A DNA stretch of 64,000 nt from Bradyrhizobium sp. SZCCT0148 (GTDB lineage Bacteria; Pseudomonadota; Alphaproteobacteria; Rhizobiales; Xanthobacteraceae): NCBI RefSeq assembly GCF_018129985.1, contig NZ_JAFCKT010000004.1, positions 62,001 to 126,000 on the forward strand, given 5' to 3'. Within the stretch, counting starts at the first letter, position 1. Each line of letters begins with the position of its first letter. The notes below the pieces were generated by a model. It had not been told where the DNA came from. It was given only the letters and a program-made list of their open reading frames with translations, and ran no database searches. Positions 28,281-36,636 of the stretch are shown here, piece by piece. A program made the translations under genes and the position numbers.

Positions 28281-30286
28281 GCGGCCCTCCGCATCAGGAA
28301 CAGATTGCCTGCGGCATCGGGCTTCGCGTGCCAGCCTGGCGGCACCACCACGGTGGACCAGGCGTCTTCGATGATGGCCGGGCCGCGGACGGGATCGGTC
28401 AGCGAGGCGCGGTCGACGATCGCTGTCTCGATGTCGTGGAAGCCGTCGAACGAGCAGGTGCGTATCCCTGATGACATGGCCCTCGCCGCCGTCCCCGGCC
28501 GGCTCACCACCGTTGTCGACGGCCGGCGCGCCTGGACACGCACGGATTCGATGACACAGGGCTCGCCGGTCGCGTAGCCGAAGAGTTCGTGGTGCCGCGC
28601 CAGGAAATCCTGCTTGAGCCTTGCGATCTCCAGCGGCAGCACGAGCGGGACCGGAATGGCGTCGTTTTGCGCCGCGTAGCGCATCAAGGCCACCAGTTCT
28701 ACCTGGATCTCCTCCTTCGCAACGCCATTGGCGATCAGCGGCGCCGAGGCATCGTCGATCAACGAACCGATCCGCGCCGAGACGCGCGCAATGTCGATAG
28801 CGTCGAGACCAGCCCGCAAGGTCTGCTGCTGCAGGAAGCTGAAATCGGCGGTGAGACAGCCCAGCGCCGAGAACGCGCTCGACGCGCTGGGCACGACGAC
28901 CTCTGCAATCCCGTAGAGATCGGCGAGCCCTGCGGCATGCATGGGGCCGCCGCCGCCGAAGGCGAGCAGCGCGCAGTCGCGCCCGTCGATGCCGCGCTCG
29001 ACGGTGACGCGGCGCAGCGCGCGGGCCATCGTCGCGTTGGCGACCTTGATGATGCCGAGCGCTGTTTCGGTCAGGCTCAGTCCCAACGCCTGTGCAATAG
29101 GCGCGACGACACGCTTGGCCGCCTGGACGTCGATCCCGATGCGGTCGCCAAGCTTCGTTTCGGGGTTGAGATAGCCCAGCACGGCGTTGGCGTCGGTGAT
29201 GGTCGGCTCGGTGCCGCCGCGGCCGTAGCAGGCCGGACCCGGCTCGGAACCGGCACTCTCCGGGCCAACGGTCAGGCCACCCGGGCCGTTGCGCACGATC
29301 GATCCGCCGCCCGCCCCGATGGAATGAACTGCCAGCATCGGTTGGCGTAGCGGCTTGTCGCCGAGCATGCGGCCGTCCGTCATCTCGGCCTGGCCGTCGA
29401 CAATCAGGCACACGTCCGTCGTGGTGCCGCCCATATCGAAAGTCAGCATGCGCGGCGTGCCGAGCTGGCGCGCGATGCTGACCGACGCCGAGACGCCGGC
29501 GGCCGGACCCGACATCGCCATCACGAGCGGGCGACGCTTCACCGCAGAGATCGGGATCATCGCGCCGGCGGAATGAAACACCTGCAAACCGGGGCCGATC
29601 GGCAGCCGCTGCTCGAGCTCGCTAAGATACTCCACGGCAATGGGCATCGCGGCGGCGTTGAACACGGTCGCCGATGTCCGTTCATATTCGCGCGCCTCGG
29701 GATTGACCTCGTGCGACAGCGAGACATGGGCGACGACGTCCTTGAGCCGCTCACCCAGCATCTTCTCGTGGATAGGATTGGCGTAGGCGTGAAGCAGGGC
29801 CACCCCGACGCTCTGCACGCCGGTCTGCTTCAGCCAGGCCACCAGGCGCTCGATCTCCGCTTGCTCCAGCGGCTTCAGGACCTGCCCCTCGTGATCGATC
29901 CGCTCAGCGAGCCCAAAGCAGCGCTCAGGCGGCACGAGCGGCGGCGATTTCGGCGGAATATCGAGGCGGTAGAGATCTCGTCGGCGATAGCGCGCGATCT
30001 CCAGCACGTCGGCAAAGCCTTCGGTCGCGACCAGCGCCACCTTCGGCAGCCGGCCCTCGACGATGGCGTTGGTCACGCGCGTGGTGCCGTGGACGAAGCG
30101 CCTGACCTCGCTTTTGCGCAGGCCCACCGCTTCGATCGCCTCCAGCATCGCCTCAACCGGCGCGTCGGGGCGCGACGGCACCTTCGCGATCCGCGCCTCG
30201 GATGAATCGCGCCGGATCGCGATGATATCGGTGAAGGTGCCGCCGATATCGGTGCCGACCTCCCACTGATGTTCAGAGGAGCTCAT
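28277..30286 (-). CDS. hyuA: Hydantoinase A / oxoprolinase subunit (HyuA-like)
   Basis: The protein has 669 residues. EVGTDIGGTFTDIIAI near the N-terminus is the phosphate-binding motif of the ASKHA-like HyuA fold. VRRFVHGTTRVTNAIVEG, LTFDMGGTTTDVCLI and LLAFGGGGPMHA follow in the normal order. It is the ATPase-bearing subunit that couples ATP hydrolysis to ring opening with HyuB. ATG at 30286 was chosen. A TTG at 30298 is an alternative, and neither has a strong ribosome site. It is the first gene of the hyuA-hyuB-aminotransferase-carbamoylase-flavin reductase operon, with a 538-base gene-free region upstream. Confidence 0.92.
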   Translation of the reverse strand: MSSSEHQWEVGTDIGGTFTDIIAIRRDSSEARIAKVPSRPDAPVEAMLEAIEAVGLRKSEVRRFVHGTTRVTNAIVEGRLPKVALVATEGFADVLEIARYRRRDLYRLDIPPKSPPLVPPERCFGLAERIDHEGQVLKPLEQAEIERLVAWLKQTGVQSVGVALLHAYANPIHEKMLGERLKDVVAHVSLSHEVNPEAREYERTSATVFNAAAMPIAVEYLSELEQRLPIGPGLQVFHSAGAMIPISAVKRRPLVMAMSGPAAGVSASVSIARQLGTPRMLTFDMGGTTTDVCLIVDGQAEMTDGRMLGDKPLRQPMLAVHSIGAGGGSIVRNGPGGLTVGPESAGSEPGPACYGRGGTEPTITDANAVLGYLNPETKLGDRIGIDVQAAKRVVAPIAQALGLSLTETALGIIKVANATMARALRRVTVERGIDGRDCALLAFGGGGPMHAAGLADLYGIAEVVVPSASSAFSALGCLTADFSFLQQQTLRAGLDAIDIARVSARIGSLIDDASAPLIANGVAKEEIQVELVALMRYAAQNDAIPVPLVLPLEIARLKQDFLARHHELFGYATGEPCVIESVRVQARRPSTTVVSRPGTAARAMSSGIRTCSFDGFHDIETAIVDRASLTDPVRGPAIIEDAWSTVVVPPGWHAKPDAAGNLFLMRRAA

Positions 30287-30486
30287 GTGCGGGGGCAACG
30301 ACGGATGAAGCCCGCACCGGACGCCGGGCTGTTACAATCCATCGCGACATCCATTGCCGAACCGAGAGCGCTCATCATGCATCCCTTGTCATGCCATTGT
30401 CCGCGAGTGTGCGACAGAGCGGTCAGGTCGGGATAGGGCCAGCTTTGTCGCAAACCATGGGGCCGGTGCCGCGGGCCGCAGATTCG

Positions 30487-30521
30487 GCTGCACGTTTTGG
30501 TGCAGCTCTGCCCGCGCAGAG
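30487..30521. repeat. Two adjacent inverted repeats upstream of hyuA
   Basis: GCTGCAC (30487-30493) and GTGCAGC (30500-30506) form a perfect seven-base dyad with a six-base spacer. CTCTGC (30506-30511) and GCAGAG (30516-30521) form a second, starting on the last base of the first. They lie about 200 bases before hyuA and may be regulator-binding sites or part of a structured leader. Confidence 0.4.
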
Positions 30522-30661
30522 AGCACGCAGACGGTGGACTGCTGAACGACGTCAGAGTGCATCGCACCACGGATTTTCGGCGTAAACCGTCACAACCGTT
30601 GCACTGCAATCCCGGCGACTTGAAACCCATGTCTAATTTTCAGGCGATCGGACGGTGCTTC

Positions 30662-30689
30662 GCATAGCTCGGATGCCCACGAGCTATGC
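30662..30689. repeat. Nine-base inverted repeat
   Basis: GCATAGCTC (30662-30670) and GAGCTATGC (30681-30689) are exact inverted copies separated by ten bases. Neither side has a T run, so it is a poor intrinsic terminator. A binding site is as likely as an RNA hairpin after the PepSY gene. Confidence 0.4.
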
Positions 30690-30824
30690 ACGACGGGCGG
30701 CTCAGCCTTTCTTTATTGTACGGTCAGTAAGCGAGGATATCGTGCTGATCGCGCGCCCGGTAATACCGGTCTGGCTAAGAGAAGAACCGGGTAACCGCCG
30801 GCCGTTCGACACGGCGGCCATCGT

Positions 30825-32246
30825 TCAGGACCGCAGACGCCGCCAGCCAATCGCGATCCCGGTGACGGAGAACACCAGGCCCAGCGCGCACAGCCCGACG
30901 ATCAGGACATCGCGCAGGCGCGGATGCGCCACCAGGAACGGAAAATCGAGCGTGTGAAGCGCGCCATAAACCCAGCGGTAAGTCCGCCGCGAGGCATCCA
31001 GCCGTTGCACCACACTGCCATCGGCACCGTCGATGTCGAACCAGATGTCGCCGCAGCGCGAGCGGTACACCGGCGCGCCCGGAATAGCCGATTGCGCGGG
31101 GTAATCGTCGTTGCCGGCAAGAACGGCGGGCACGCCGCAGCCGGAAGCGAGGCGCGCCGCCAGACTCTGGATCTCACGCATATCCAGAAATCCCGCTGGT
31201 CCGTCGCGAGGCGCGTTCCCTTCCCTGGTCAAGACCTGACCGTCAAGGCTCACCCGATCGCGCCGGGAGACAGCTCCGTCGAAGGCAAACCATTCGATCT
31301 CCCGAGCCGAGGGCGATATCGGCTGCCGATCAGGCAAGGCGGCAGCCGCCCAATCAGGCCCTGCGTTCATCAGGCCCGACTCTGCCGCGGTCAATTGTCC
31401 GCGCGAAAACAGCCGGCCATGGTCCATCGAGAGCCAGCCGCTGAAACTCCATGTCAGCACGAACATCGTCGCCGCTAGGCCAATGACGTGATGCAACGCG
31501 TGCCAGCCACGATAGGGCGAGGATATCCGGCGCCCGCGCAGGTTCACACGCGCGATCCCGAGCACCGCACCCAGCATCGCCGCGATCAAGGCGAGCAATG
31601 ACAGCGTCCAGACGACGCGATCCCACAGCGACCAGTTGCTTCTCAGGACCGTCGGATAAATCCAGTGCAGCACGCTGCCGGCCCAATTCCAGCCCCGTTC
31701 GCGCCGCCTTGTATCCAGAACGATCTCGCCAGTGGACGAGGAGACATAGACTCCGGTCCCCGCCGCATCGCCGAGGGCCACGCGAAACAGCGGCCGGTGG
31801 CGATCGAAGCCGTTCGGCACGCTCCACTGATCATAGTCCGTATGCGCAACGACTGTGGCCCGCGCGGCATCGAGGCCGCGATTGCGCGCGTGCTCCCGCG
31901 CGATGGCAAGCGCAGTCTCGGCAATTGCGACCGATGCATCCCCTCCGTCGGAAGCGCGGACCGCGCGCACGCGCGATGGTCCCGACACGATGTAGACCGC
32001 GGCATCGCTCCGCTGGATCAACCGGACGCGCACGGCGTCGGCGACCCCGCTCGCCGCGACCGCCTCCGCAACCGGGATCCTCGCCGCTCCGCGATCCACC
32101 GGAGCAAGACCGGCAAACCGTTCCGTTTCCGTCAGCGCCGGAAACGAAACGAAGTGCATGACGATCCCCGTCGCGAACCACATCGCGAACAGCAGGCAGA
32201 ACGCGATCCCGAGCCAGCGATGCAGCAGGACGATCGCGCTCATCAT
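30825..32246 (-). CDS. PepSY-associated transmembrane protein
   Basis: The protein has 473 residues and is an inner-membrane protein with about four membrane helices. The first is near residues 8-30 (LHRWLGIAFCLLFAMWF), two more lie in the middle around 215-265, and one is near the C-terminus (about 445-465). Large periplasmic parts lie between them. It matches the PepSY-TM family commonly encoded beside siderophore receptors and thought to reduce ferric chelates. It follows the TonB receptor gene by 12 bases and so should share its B12 riboswitch. Histidines in LHRWLG and HALHHVIG could bind haem, as proposed for relatives. Confidence 0.85.
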   Translation of the reverse strand: MMSAIVLLHRWLGIAFCLLFAMWFATGIVMHFVSFPALTETERFAGLAPVDRGAARIPVAEAVAASGVADAVRVRLIQRSDAAVYIVSGPSRVRAVRASDGGDASVAIAETALAIAREHARNRGLDAARATVVAHTDYDQWSVPNGFDRHRPLFRVALGDAAGTGVYVSSSTGEIVLDTRRRERGWNWAGSVLHWIYPTVLRSNWSLWDRVVWTLSLLALIAAMLGAVLGIARVNLRGRRISSPYRGWHALHHVIGLAATMFVLTWSFSGWLSMDHGRLFSRGQLTAAESGLMNAGPDWAAAALPDRQPISPSAREIEWFAFDGAVSRRDRVSLDGQVLTREGNAPRDGPAGFLDMREIQSLAARLASGCGVPAVLAGNDDYPAQSAIPGAPVYRSRCGDIWFDIDGADGSVVQRLDASRRTYRWVYGALHTLDFPFLVAHPRLRDVLIVGLCALGLVFSVTGIAIGWRRLRS

Positions 32247-32258
32247 GTGGTCAGCGCC

Positions 32259-34616
32259 CTACCATTTGAACGCGGCCGAAAGCTCATAGGTGCGCGGCGC
32301 GCCCAGGAGGATCTGGTCGGGATAGAACGGGTCGCCCCAGATCGCGTAGCGCTTGTCGGTGATGTTGCGGACACGGAAGGTCAGGCGGGCCCGGTCCAGC
32401 GCTTTGAACACCGTCCTGGGGATGTCCACGAAAGCGTAGACGTCGGCCACCGTGTACGCCTTCATCGTCACGACATTGGCATCGGTGTTGTAGCGGTCTC
32501 CGACATGGCGGCCGGTGATGCCGACTTCCACCGGCCAGGGCGTGACGAATCGCCAGGACGCACCGGCATTCGCCACGATGCGCGGCACGTTGGGCGGCGT
32601 ATTGCCGGAGAACGAGCCGCCGGCGAAATCGTAATCGGCATAGCGCGCATCGACATAGGCGATGTTACCCCACAGACGCAGCGGTTCGATCGGACGGACC
32701 GAAGCGGCAAGCTCGACGCCCTTCGATTCCTGCCGTCCGGCGATATTGAGCGCCATGCCGCCGGCCGCGGCATAGACGTTCTTGCGCACGATGTCGTAGG
32801 CCGAGAACGACCACTCCGCCCTGTTGTCCCAGAACAGATGCTTGACGCCGGTCTCGTAGGTGCGCGCGGTCGTCAGGTCGAGCGGCTGGGTCGGCCCGAG
32901 CAGGAAGATATTGTTGGCGGCGACGTCGGCGCCGGTCGCGTACTGGCTGAAGAAAGTCAGGCCGGGCACGGCCTCCCAGGTGTAGCCGATGCGGCCCGTC
33001 ACCGGCGCCCAGTCTTTCGTGAATGGAAAACCCGCTTTCACAAGCCCGGCGGAATCGGTCGAATTGCGGTCGAGCCCGATATGCTCGACGCGCAGGCCGC
33101 CGATCAGCGCGAATGTCCGCGTCAGCTTCAGCCGGTCCTCGAACGACAGCGCTTCGTTGTCGATGCGCGCGGTCTGCTGCTGCGTGGTCAGCAGGCCGTA
33201 AAATCCACGATTGGGATCGACCAGCGAGACGGAGTCGCCGGGAAAGTTTGCAGCACCCGGCCTGACGAAATCGAGGTAGCTCGATGACAGCGTCGTGACC
33301 AGGCGATTGTCGAAGCCTGCGATATCAGCGTCCCAGACCAAATCGGTGATGTTGCCGACGAGGCGCTGGCTGTGCGCGACATAGAAGCGCTCGCGATCGA
33401 CCAGGTTCGTGGTGGAATTGAAGGCCTCGATCTCGTTGTTGAACCAGGTGCGCTCCGCGCCGTAGCCATAGGTCTGACTTTTCAGCATCAGGTCCGGCGC
33501 GAGCTTCAGCTCGAAGCCGCCGCGTAGCCACACCTCCTGCGCCACGTTCCGGTTGTCGAGAACGTTGTAGTTGGTGTTGAAGGTGCGATCGTCGATGGTG
33601 ACCGCGCCAAGATTGGTCTTGTTGTAGTTCGAGACGTAATTCCCGGAGACAATCCCCGTCGTCGCATGCGAGCCGCTGAAGGCGACCGGCACCAGCGGCG
33701 CGCCCCAATAGGCCTTCGAGCGGTCCTCGCGATACTCGATCGCGCCCCAGATCTTGAGGCTGTCGGAGATGCGGTAGTTGAGCTGGCCGGACACGTCGAG
33801 CGTCTTGGTATTGGTGTCGTCGGCAAAGCCGTTGAGCGAGGAACGGCTGACATCGAAGCGGTAATCGAGCCCTTGAATGTTGGTGCTACCGCCGGAGCCG
33901 TAATGCGCGCGGAACGAATTCAGCGAGTCCCAGGAGAAATCAGCTTCGTTCCGGATCGGTCCCGTATGCGGCTGCCTGGTGACGAAATTGATCGCGCCGC
34001 CGGCAGAGCCCTCGCCCGAGATCAGCGAGGCCGGGCCTTTCAGGAATTCGACGGCCTCCAGATTGGCGGTGTCGGTGATCCGCGAGGTCATGTTCTGCGG
34101 GCCGATCTTGATGCCGTTGTAGAGCGTGTTGATCTGGCTGTTGGTGAAACCGCGCATGGAGAAGGCCGCGGGTTCGGCCGGATTGTCGCCGGACGTGACG
34201 CCGACAGCACCCTGCGCCACGTCGGACACGGTGCGATAACCCTGCTCGCGCATGGTCTCGGCCGAGATCACCTCGACGGTCGCGGGCGTCTCGCGCACCG
34301 TCAGACCGAGCCGCGAGGCGCTTTCGGCCACGGCGTTGCTGTTGAGCGGCGTCGGGGGTGCCTCAACCGGCACGACGGGCTTCGGCATCGCTGCTGCGGT
34401 TGCCGGCCTGCGCACCGCCGCGCGGCGTGGGCCTTGCGCCTCCCGGACGGCGGGCTTGGCCTGTTTGCGGGATTGGGCCGGCGACACTTCGACCGGCGGC
34501 AGGGGCTCACGGGGCTGCTGCGCCAGCGCGGCGGGCAGGTCGAGAGCGGCGAAGGATGTGAACGCGGCGGACGCGAGCAGGAAGCGACGCGGTCGTACGA
34601 TTCGGATGGAAGGCAC
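32259..34616 (-). CDS. TonB-dependent receptor, siderophore-receptor type
   Basis: The protein has 785 residues from GTG at 34616. Another GTG at 34649 is possible, and no early ATG exists. A basic start and hydrophobic stretch ending AALAQ form the signal peptide. Residues about 25-95 are a Pro/Ala-rich linker without an STN domain. The plug domain follows (AETMREQGYRTVSDVAQGAV, FLKGPASLISGEGSAGGAIN). The 22-strand barrel ends with an aromatic residue (ELSAAFKW). The plug is of the ferric-siderophore class rather than BtuB-like, yet the gene is preceded by a B12 riboswitch. A cobalt chelate or corrinoid is therefore a candidate ligand, as inference. The PepSY protein is co-transcribed. Confidence 0.87.
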   Translation of the reverse strand: MPSIRIVRPRRFLLASAAFTSFAALDLPAALAQQPREPLPPVEVSPAQSRKQAKPAVREAQGPRRAAVRRPATAAAMPKPVVPVEAPPTPLNSNAVAESASRLGLTVRETPATVEVISAETMREQGYRTVSDVAQGAVGVTSGDNPAEPAAFSMRGFTNSQINTLYNGIKIGPQNMTSRITDTANLEAVEFLKGPASLISGEGSAGGAINFVTRQPHTGPIRNEADFSWDSLNSFRAHYGSGGSTNIQGLDYRFDVSRSSLNGFADDTNTKTLDVSGQLNYRISDSLKIWGAIEYREDRSKAYWGAPLVPVAFSGSHATTGIVSGNYVSNYNKTNLGAVTIDDRTFNTNYNVLDNRNVAQEVWLRGGFELKLAPDLMLKSQTYGYGAERTWFNNEIEAFNSTTNLVDRERFYVAHSQRLVGNITDLVWDADIAGFDNRLVTTLSSSYLDFVRPGAANFPGDSVSLVDPNRGFYGLLTTQQQTARIDNEALSFEDRLKLTRTFALIGGLRVEHIGLDRNSTDSAGLVKAGFPFTKDWAPVTGRIGYTWEAVPGLTFFSQYATGADVAANNIFLLGPTQPLDLTTARTYETGVKHLFWDNRAEWSFSAYDIVRKNVYAAAGGMALNIAGRQESKGVELAASVRPIEPLRLWGNIAYVDARYADYDFAGGSFSGNTPPNVPRIVANAGASWRFVTPWPVEVGITGRHVGDRYNTDANVVTMKAYTVADVYAFVDIPRTVFKALDRARLTFRVRNITDKRYAIWGDPFYPDQILLGAPRTYELSAAFKW

Positions 34617-34747
34617 GGTCTTGGGACCTCGGTATGACGTCAGTGGCACGTCACAGCGAACGAGGTCTCATCTTCTGGCTGTTCAGCCGTCCGATGAAGC
34701 CGAATGTCTGTACTCCCCGACCGACATCTTCGCGTGTGACCACGGCT

Positions 34748-34921
34748 GACGGCAGGTCTCCTGGCTCGCGGGTCGTCACCACTTCGTCGCCTTCCCGGGA
34801 CCGAGTAGCCCAGTGGCTTCTGACGAAGGATTCGCCGCTTACAGTTGCGGGGGCAGCCACGGCATTGGGGACAATGTCCCTGCACCGCATTCCCTTTTCA
34901 TCCCCTCTCGGGGAAACCGTC
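34748..34921 (-). promoter_or_regulatory. Cobalamin (B12) riboswitch controlling the TonB receptor
   Basis: On the - strand the element has the conserved core in order: ATGAAAAGGGAAT, GCGGTGC, the B12-box region GCCCCCGCAACTGTAAGCGG, GAAGCCACTGGG, CGGGAAGGCG and GCGAGCCAGGAGACCTGCC. Its ends pair as P1 (GACGG at 34921-34917 with CCGTC at 34752-34748). A sigma-70-like promoter ends just before it. High adenosylcobalamin should turn expression off. A small GGCTG/CAGCC hairpin lies between it and the receptor start. Confidence 0.93.
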
Positions 34922-34927
34922 GCGAAC

Positions 34928-34956
34928 ATCTAGGATTACCATCACAACAGAGTCAA
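34928..34956 (-). promoter_or_regulatory. Sigma-70-type promoter of the riboswitch-TonB receptor transcript
   Basis: TTGACT (34956-34951), a 17-base spacer and CTAGAT (34933-34928) on the - strand. The predicted start near 34921 coincides with the first base of the riboswitch P1 stem, which supports the call. Confidence 0.7.
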
Positions 34957-35008
34957 TGTGCCAGTTGCGGCGTTATCGCCACAGCGACCAACTTCCTTGG
35001 AGATGAGC

Positions 35009-35581
35009 ATGGAAGGCGAGACCTTCCTCTGGCTGATGCGGCACGCGCCCGTCGCGGGCGTCACAGGCACCATCCACGCCGCCGACGCGCCGGCAGATCT
35101 CGGCGATCGCGCGCAACTGGATGCCGTGCGACGGCGTCTGCCACCGGATGCCGCGAGCTATGCCAGCCCCTCACGGCGCACGGTCGAGACGGCGCGCGCG
35201 CTGGGGCTCGAGCCGGAGTTGATCAGCGAATTCCGCGAGCAGGATTTCGGTGACTGGACCGGCCAGCGACACGACGAGCTCGCCGCGACCGGCGCCGATG
35301 CCTATGCGCAGTTCTGGAGCGATCCCGCGAACGCACGTCCGCCGGGCGGGGAGAGCTTTGCGGATCAGGTCGCGCGTGTCCGGCTCGGGCTGTCGCGGAT
35401 CGGCGCCGGATCGGCCACGCTCGTCGTGCATTCCGGCACCATCCGCGCCGCGCTCTGCATCGCGCTCGATCTGACGCCGCAAGCCGCCCTGCGCTTCGTG
35501 ATCGATCCGCTGTCGCTGACCCGGATCGATCGCCTTGCGAGCAGCTGGCGCGTCGTCTCCGTCAATCAGCGGATCAGCTAG
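35009..35581 (+). CDS. Histidine phosphatase family protein, probable alpha-ribazole phosphatase
   Basis: The protein has 190 residues. The phosphoacceptor motif is Arg11-His12 in LMRHAPV, and the second catalytic His141 lies in VVHSGTIR. Other family parts are SPSRRTVETARALG and EFREQDFGDWTG. In the cobalamin context it most likely removes phosphate from alpha-ribazole 5'-phosphate or adenosylcobalamin 5'-phosphate (Salmonella CobC function). This rests partly on the neighbours, since phosphoglycerate mutase-like enzymes are diverse. ATG at 35009 has GGAG six bases upstream. The first in-frame GTG and an ATG six bases earlier are less suitable. Its 3' end overlaps cobT by eight bases, tail to tail. 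Confidence 0.78.
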   Translation: MEGETFLWLMRHAPVAGVTGTIHAADAPADLGDRAQLDAVRRRLPPDAASYASPSRRTVETARALGLEPELISEFREQDFGDWTGQRHDELAATGADAYAQFWSDPANARPPGGESFADQVARVRLGLSRIGAGSATLVVHSGTIRAALCIALDLTPQAALRFVIDPLSLTRIDRLASSWRVVSVNQRIS

Positions 35582-36626
35582 GCCTGTCAGGCACATTGGC
35601 CTGCGCAAAGGTCGCCATGTCGTTGTGGAGCGCGCAGGCAAGCCGAACCAGCGGCAGCGCAATGGCCGCGCCCGATCCCTCTCCGAGCCGGAGATCAAGG
35701 CTGATCAACGGCTGCACGTTCAACGCACGCAACACCAGCCGGTGGCCCTGCTCCGCCGATTGATGCGACGGCAACAGAAACGGCTGGCACGATGGGTTGA
35801 GTCGCACTGCAGCAAGCGCCGCCACCGACACGATGAAGCCGTCGATCAAGACCGGGATGCGGCGCTGCGCGGCCGCAATGATCGCACCTGAGATCGCCGC
35901 GATCTCCAGGCCGCCGACGGCGCACAGAATTTTTTCGGCCGGGGCGCCTGCAACGCCGTGGCGGGCTATCGCCGCGTCGATCACCCGCGCCTTGTGCGCG
36001 CGGCCGGCCGCATCGACCCCGGTACCGCTGCCCGCGATCTCCCCGGCGCTGACGCCAAGCAGGCTTGCGGCGATCGCCGCCGAGCTTGTCGTGTTGCCGA
36101 TCCCCATCTCGCCGAAGATCAGGAGATCAGGCTGATGGGCCGCCGCACGTGCGACCGCGCGCTGGCCGGCCTCCAGCGCAAACGCCAGCTCGTCGGGCGC
36201 AAGCGCGGCCTCGACGCTGAAATCGCGCGCACCGCGGCGCGGCTTGTCGGTGACGATTCCTGCCATCCCGTCCTGCGCCAGCGTGCCGGCGTCGACCACT
36301 TCCAGGCTCGAGCCAAGCTCGCGCGCCAGCACGGAGATCGCGGCACCGCCGGAGGCAAAATTCGCCATCATCGCGATGGTGACGCCTTGCGGATAGGCCG
36401 AGACGCCCTGCGCGACGATGCCATGGTCGCCGGCGAAGATGATGATCGGCACAAGCGCCGCACGGGGCTGCTCGGTCGCCTGCAAACCGGCCAGTTCGAT
36501 CGCAAGCTGCTCCAGCCGGCCGAGTGCACCGGTCGGCTTCGTCAGTTGCGCCTGCCGCGCGATCGCCGCCTTGCGATGCGCGGCGGAGATTTTGGGGCAG
36601 TTCCGGGTAACCCATTCGGGGAGCAT
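35574..36626 (-). CDS. cobT: Nicotinate-nucleotide--dimethylbenzimidazole phosphoribosyltransferase
   Basis: The protein has 350 residues, the family length. It transfers phosphoribose from NaMN to 5,6-dimethylbenzimidazole to make alpha-ribazole phosphate. LTKPTGALGRLEQLA near the N-terminus and GEMGIGNTTSSAA are hallmark segments. LGEGSGAAIALPLV near the C-terminus includes the catalytic Glu. It is called cobU in the P. denitrificans scheme. ATG at 36626 gives the usual start, and cobF ends ten bases upstream. It is the third gene of the cbiM-cobF-cobT operon. Confidence 0.94.
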   Translation of the reverse strand: MLPEWVTRNCPKISAAHRKAAIARQAQLTKPTGALGRLEQLAIELAGLQATEQPRAALVPIIIFAGDHGIVAQGVSAYPQGVTIAMMANFASGGAAISVLARELGSSLEVVDAGTLAQDGMAGIVTDKPRRGARDFSVEAALAPDELAFALEAGQRAVARAAAHQPDLLIFGEMGIGNTTSSAAIAASLLGVSAGEIAGSGTGVDAAGRAHKARVIDAAIARHGVAGAPAEKILCAVGGLEIAAISGAIIAAAQRRIPVLIDGFIVSVAALAAVRLNPSCQPFLLPSHQSAEQGHRLVLRALNVQPLISLDLRLGEGSGAAIALPLVRLACALHNDMATFAQANVPDRPS

Positions 36627-36636
36627 GCTGCCTCGC

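Larger units (their letters stand above)
30287..30824. other. Gene-free region with several short inverted repeats
   Basis: No convincing coding sequence was found in these 538 bases. The open frames have no recognisable protein. The region should hold the promoter of the hyuA operon (reading left) and the end of the PepSY transcript (entering from the right). It contains at least three clear dyads: 30487-30506, 30506-30521 and 30662-30689. Several smaller TGCA-centred ones (30557-30567, near 30600) are also present. No strong sigma-70 promoter was seen. Confidence 0.6.

Noticed and set aside
28281..29411. N-terminal extension that would make HyuB a 902-residue protein
   Set aside because: The extension is out of frame with HyuA coding DNA on the same strand and has no HyuB-like sequence. 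ATG at 28280 starts the known family N-terminus with an ATGA overlap.
34640..35253. Short open frames over the first riboswitch
   Set aside because: They match conserved riboswitch RNA segments, not proteins. The same happens at 38152-38403 and 51374-51742.
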